From an uncultured Alphaproteobacteria bacterium (lineage in GTDB: Bacteria; Pseudomonadota; Alphaproteobacteria; RF32; CAG-239), in the NCBI GenBank assembly GCA_944393225.1, contig CALXZK010000012.1, positions 1 to 42,346 of the forward strand: a stretch of DNA of 42,346 nucleotides. Direction: 5' to 3'. Shown here in pieces: positions 42,270 through 42,346 of this stretch. Positions within the stretch are counted from its first letter, which is position 1. Each line of letters starts with the position of its first letter. The notes beneath the pieces are model-generated. The model worked only from the letters and a program-made list of their open reading frames with translations, made no database searches and was not told the DNA's origin. The translations under genes were made by a program, and so were the position numbers.

Positions 42270-42346
42270 CCTCCTTAGCTCCACCAATTCCTAAAGCACG
42301 GCATTTATTTGCGGTGCTTTTTTTGTTATATAATCAGGAGGATCGA
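42270..42346 (+). repeat. 77-bp direct repeat, copy 2, at the window end
   Basis: Identical to 42030-42106 over all 77 bases; the window stops exactly at the end of the identity. It holds the last 17 bases of tRNA-Ala without the rest of the gene, plus a second terminator. Confidence 0.95.

Overview
The window is a gene-dense stretch of bacterial chromosome with low GC (roughly 40% by eye) and the standard stop-codon usage (TGA is a stop, e.g. parE). Gene order points to an alphaproteobacterium: gpmI-envC-ctpA-divergent deacetylase-rppH; ialB-like-rlmN; rsmI-yraN divergent from an LppC-type lipoprotein; SRP RNA-dnaX-ybaB-recR; rpsB-tsf. The low GC, AT-rich spacers and a large Pmp-like autotransporter suggest a host- or gut-associated lineage. 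That placement is inference; no 16S rRNA gene is present.

Layout. 1-4.6 kb: tail of a probable lolA, xth, a candidate structured RNA with its own promoter and terminator, a lipoprotein, a porin followed by an atypical OmpR-type regulator, a flavodoxin-like protein and an unknown gene. 4.6-12.7 kb: gyrB, a large archaemetzincin-like metalloprotein, then polA behind a small ribbon-helix-helix gene. 12.8-20.7 kb: an envelope block (class A PBP, a 52-residue membrane protein, gpmI, EnvC-like LytM factor, CtpA protease, divergent deacetylase, RppH). 20.7-22.9 kb: two divergent genes of unknown family. 22.9-31.4 kb: conserved RNA, ribosome and replication genes (rlmN, cca, yraN, rsmI, lppC, SRP RNA, dnaX, ybaB, recR). 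31.4-37 kb: accessory islet with a 1534-residue autotransporter and a possible XRE-type regulator. 37-41.6 kb: tsf, rpsB with a structured leader, parE and a GNAT. 41.6-42.3 kb: a small lipoprotein, tRNA-Ala(GGC), and a 240-bp unit that begins with the last 17 bp of the tRNA and starts again before the window ends.

Most genes are housekeeping and intact. Neighbouring convergent units are separated by compact hairpin terminators with A-runs and T-runs on either side, so they can work in both directions.

Most worth a second look: two A9 slippery runs in dnaX, each followed at once by a -1-frame stop, at the tau/gamma boundary; the structured RNA at 930-1122; the tRNA-Ala-derived 240-bp repeat whose 77-bp overlap ends exactly at the window edge; the archaemetzincin-like protein; the repeat architecture of the autotransporter; the degenerate response regulator co-transcribed with a porin; and a rpsB leader with alternative pairings.
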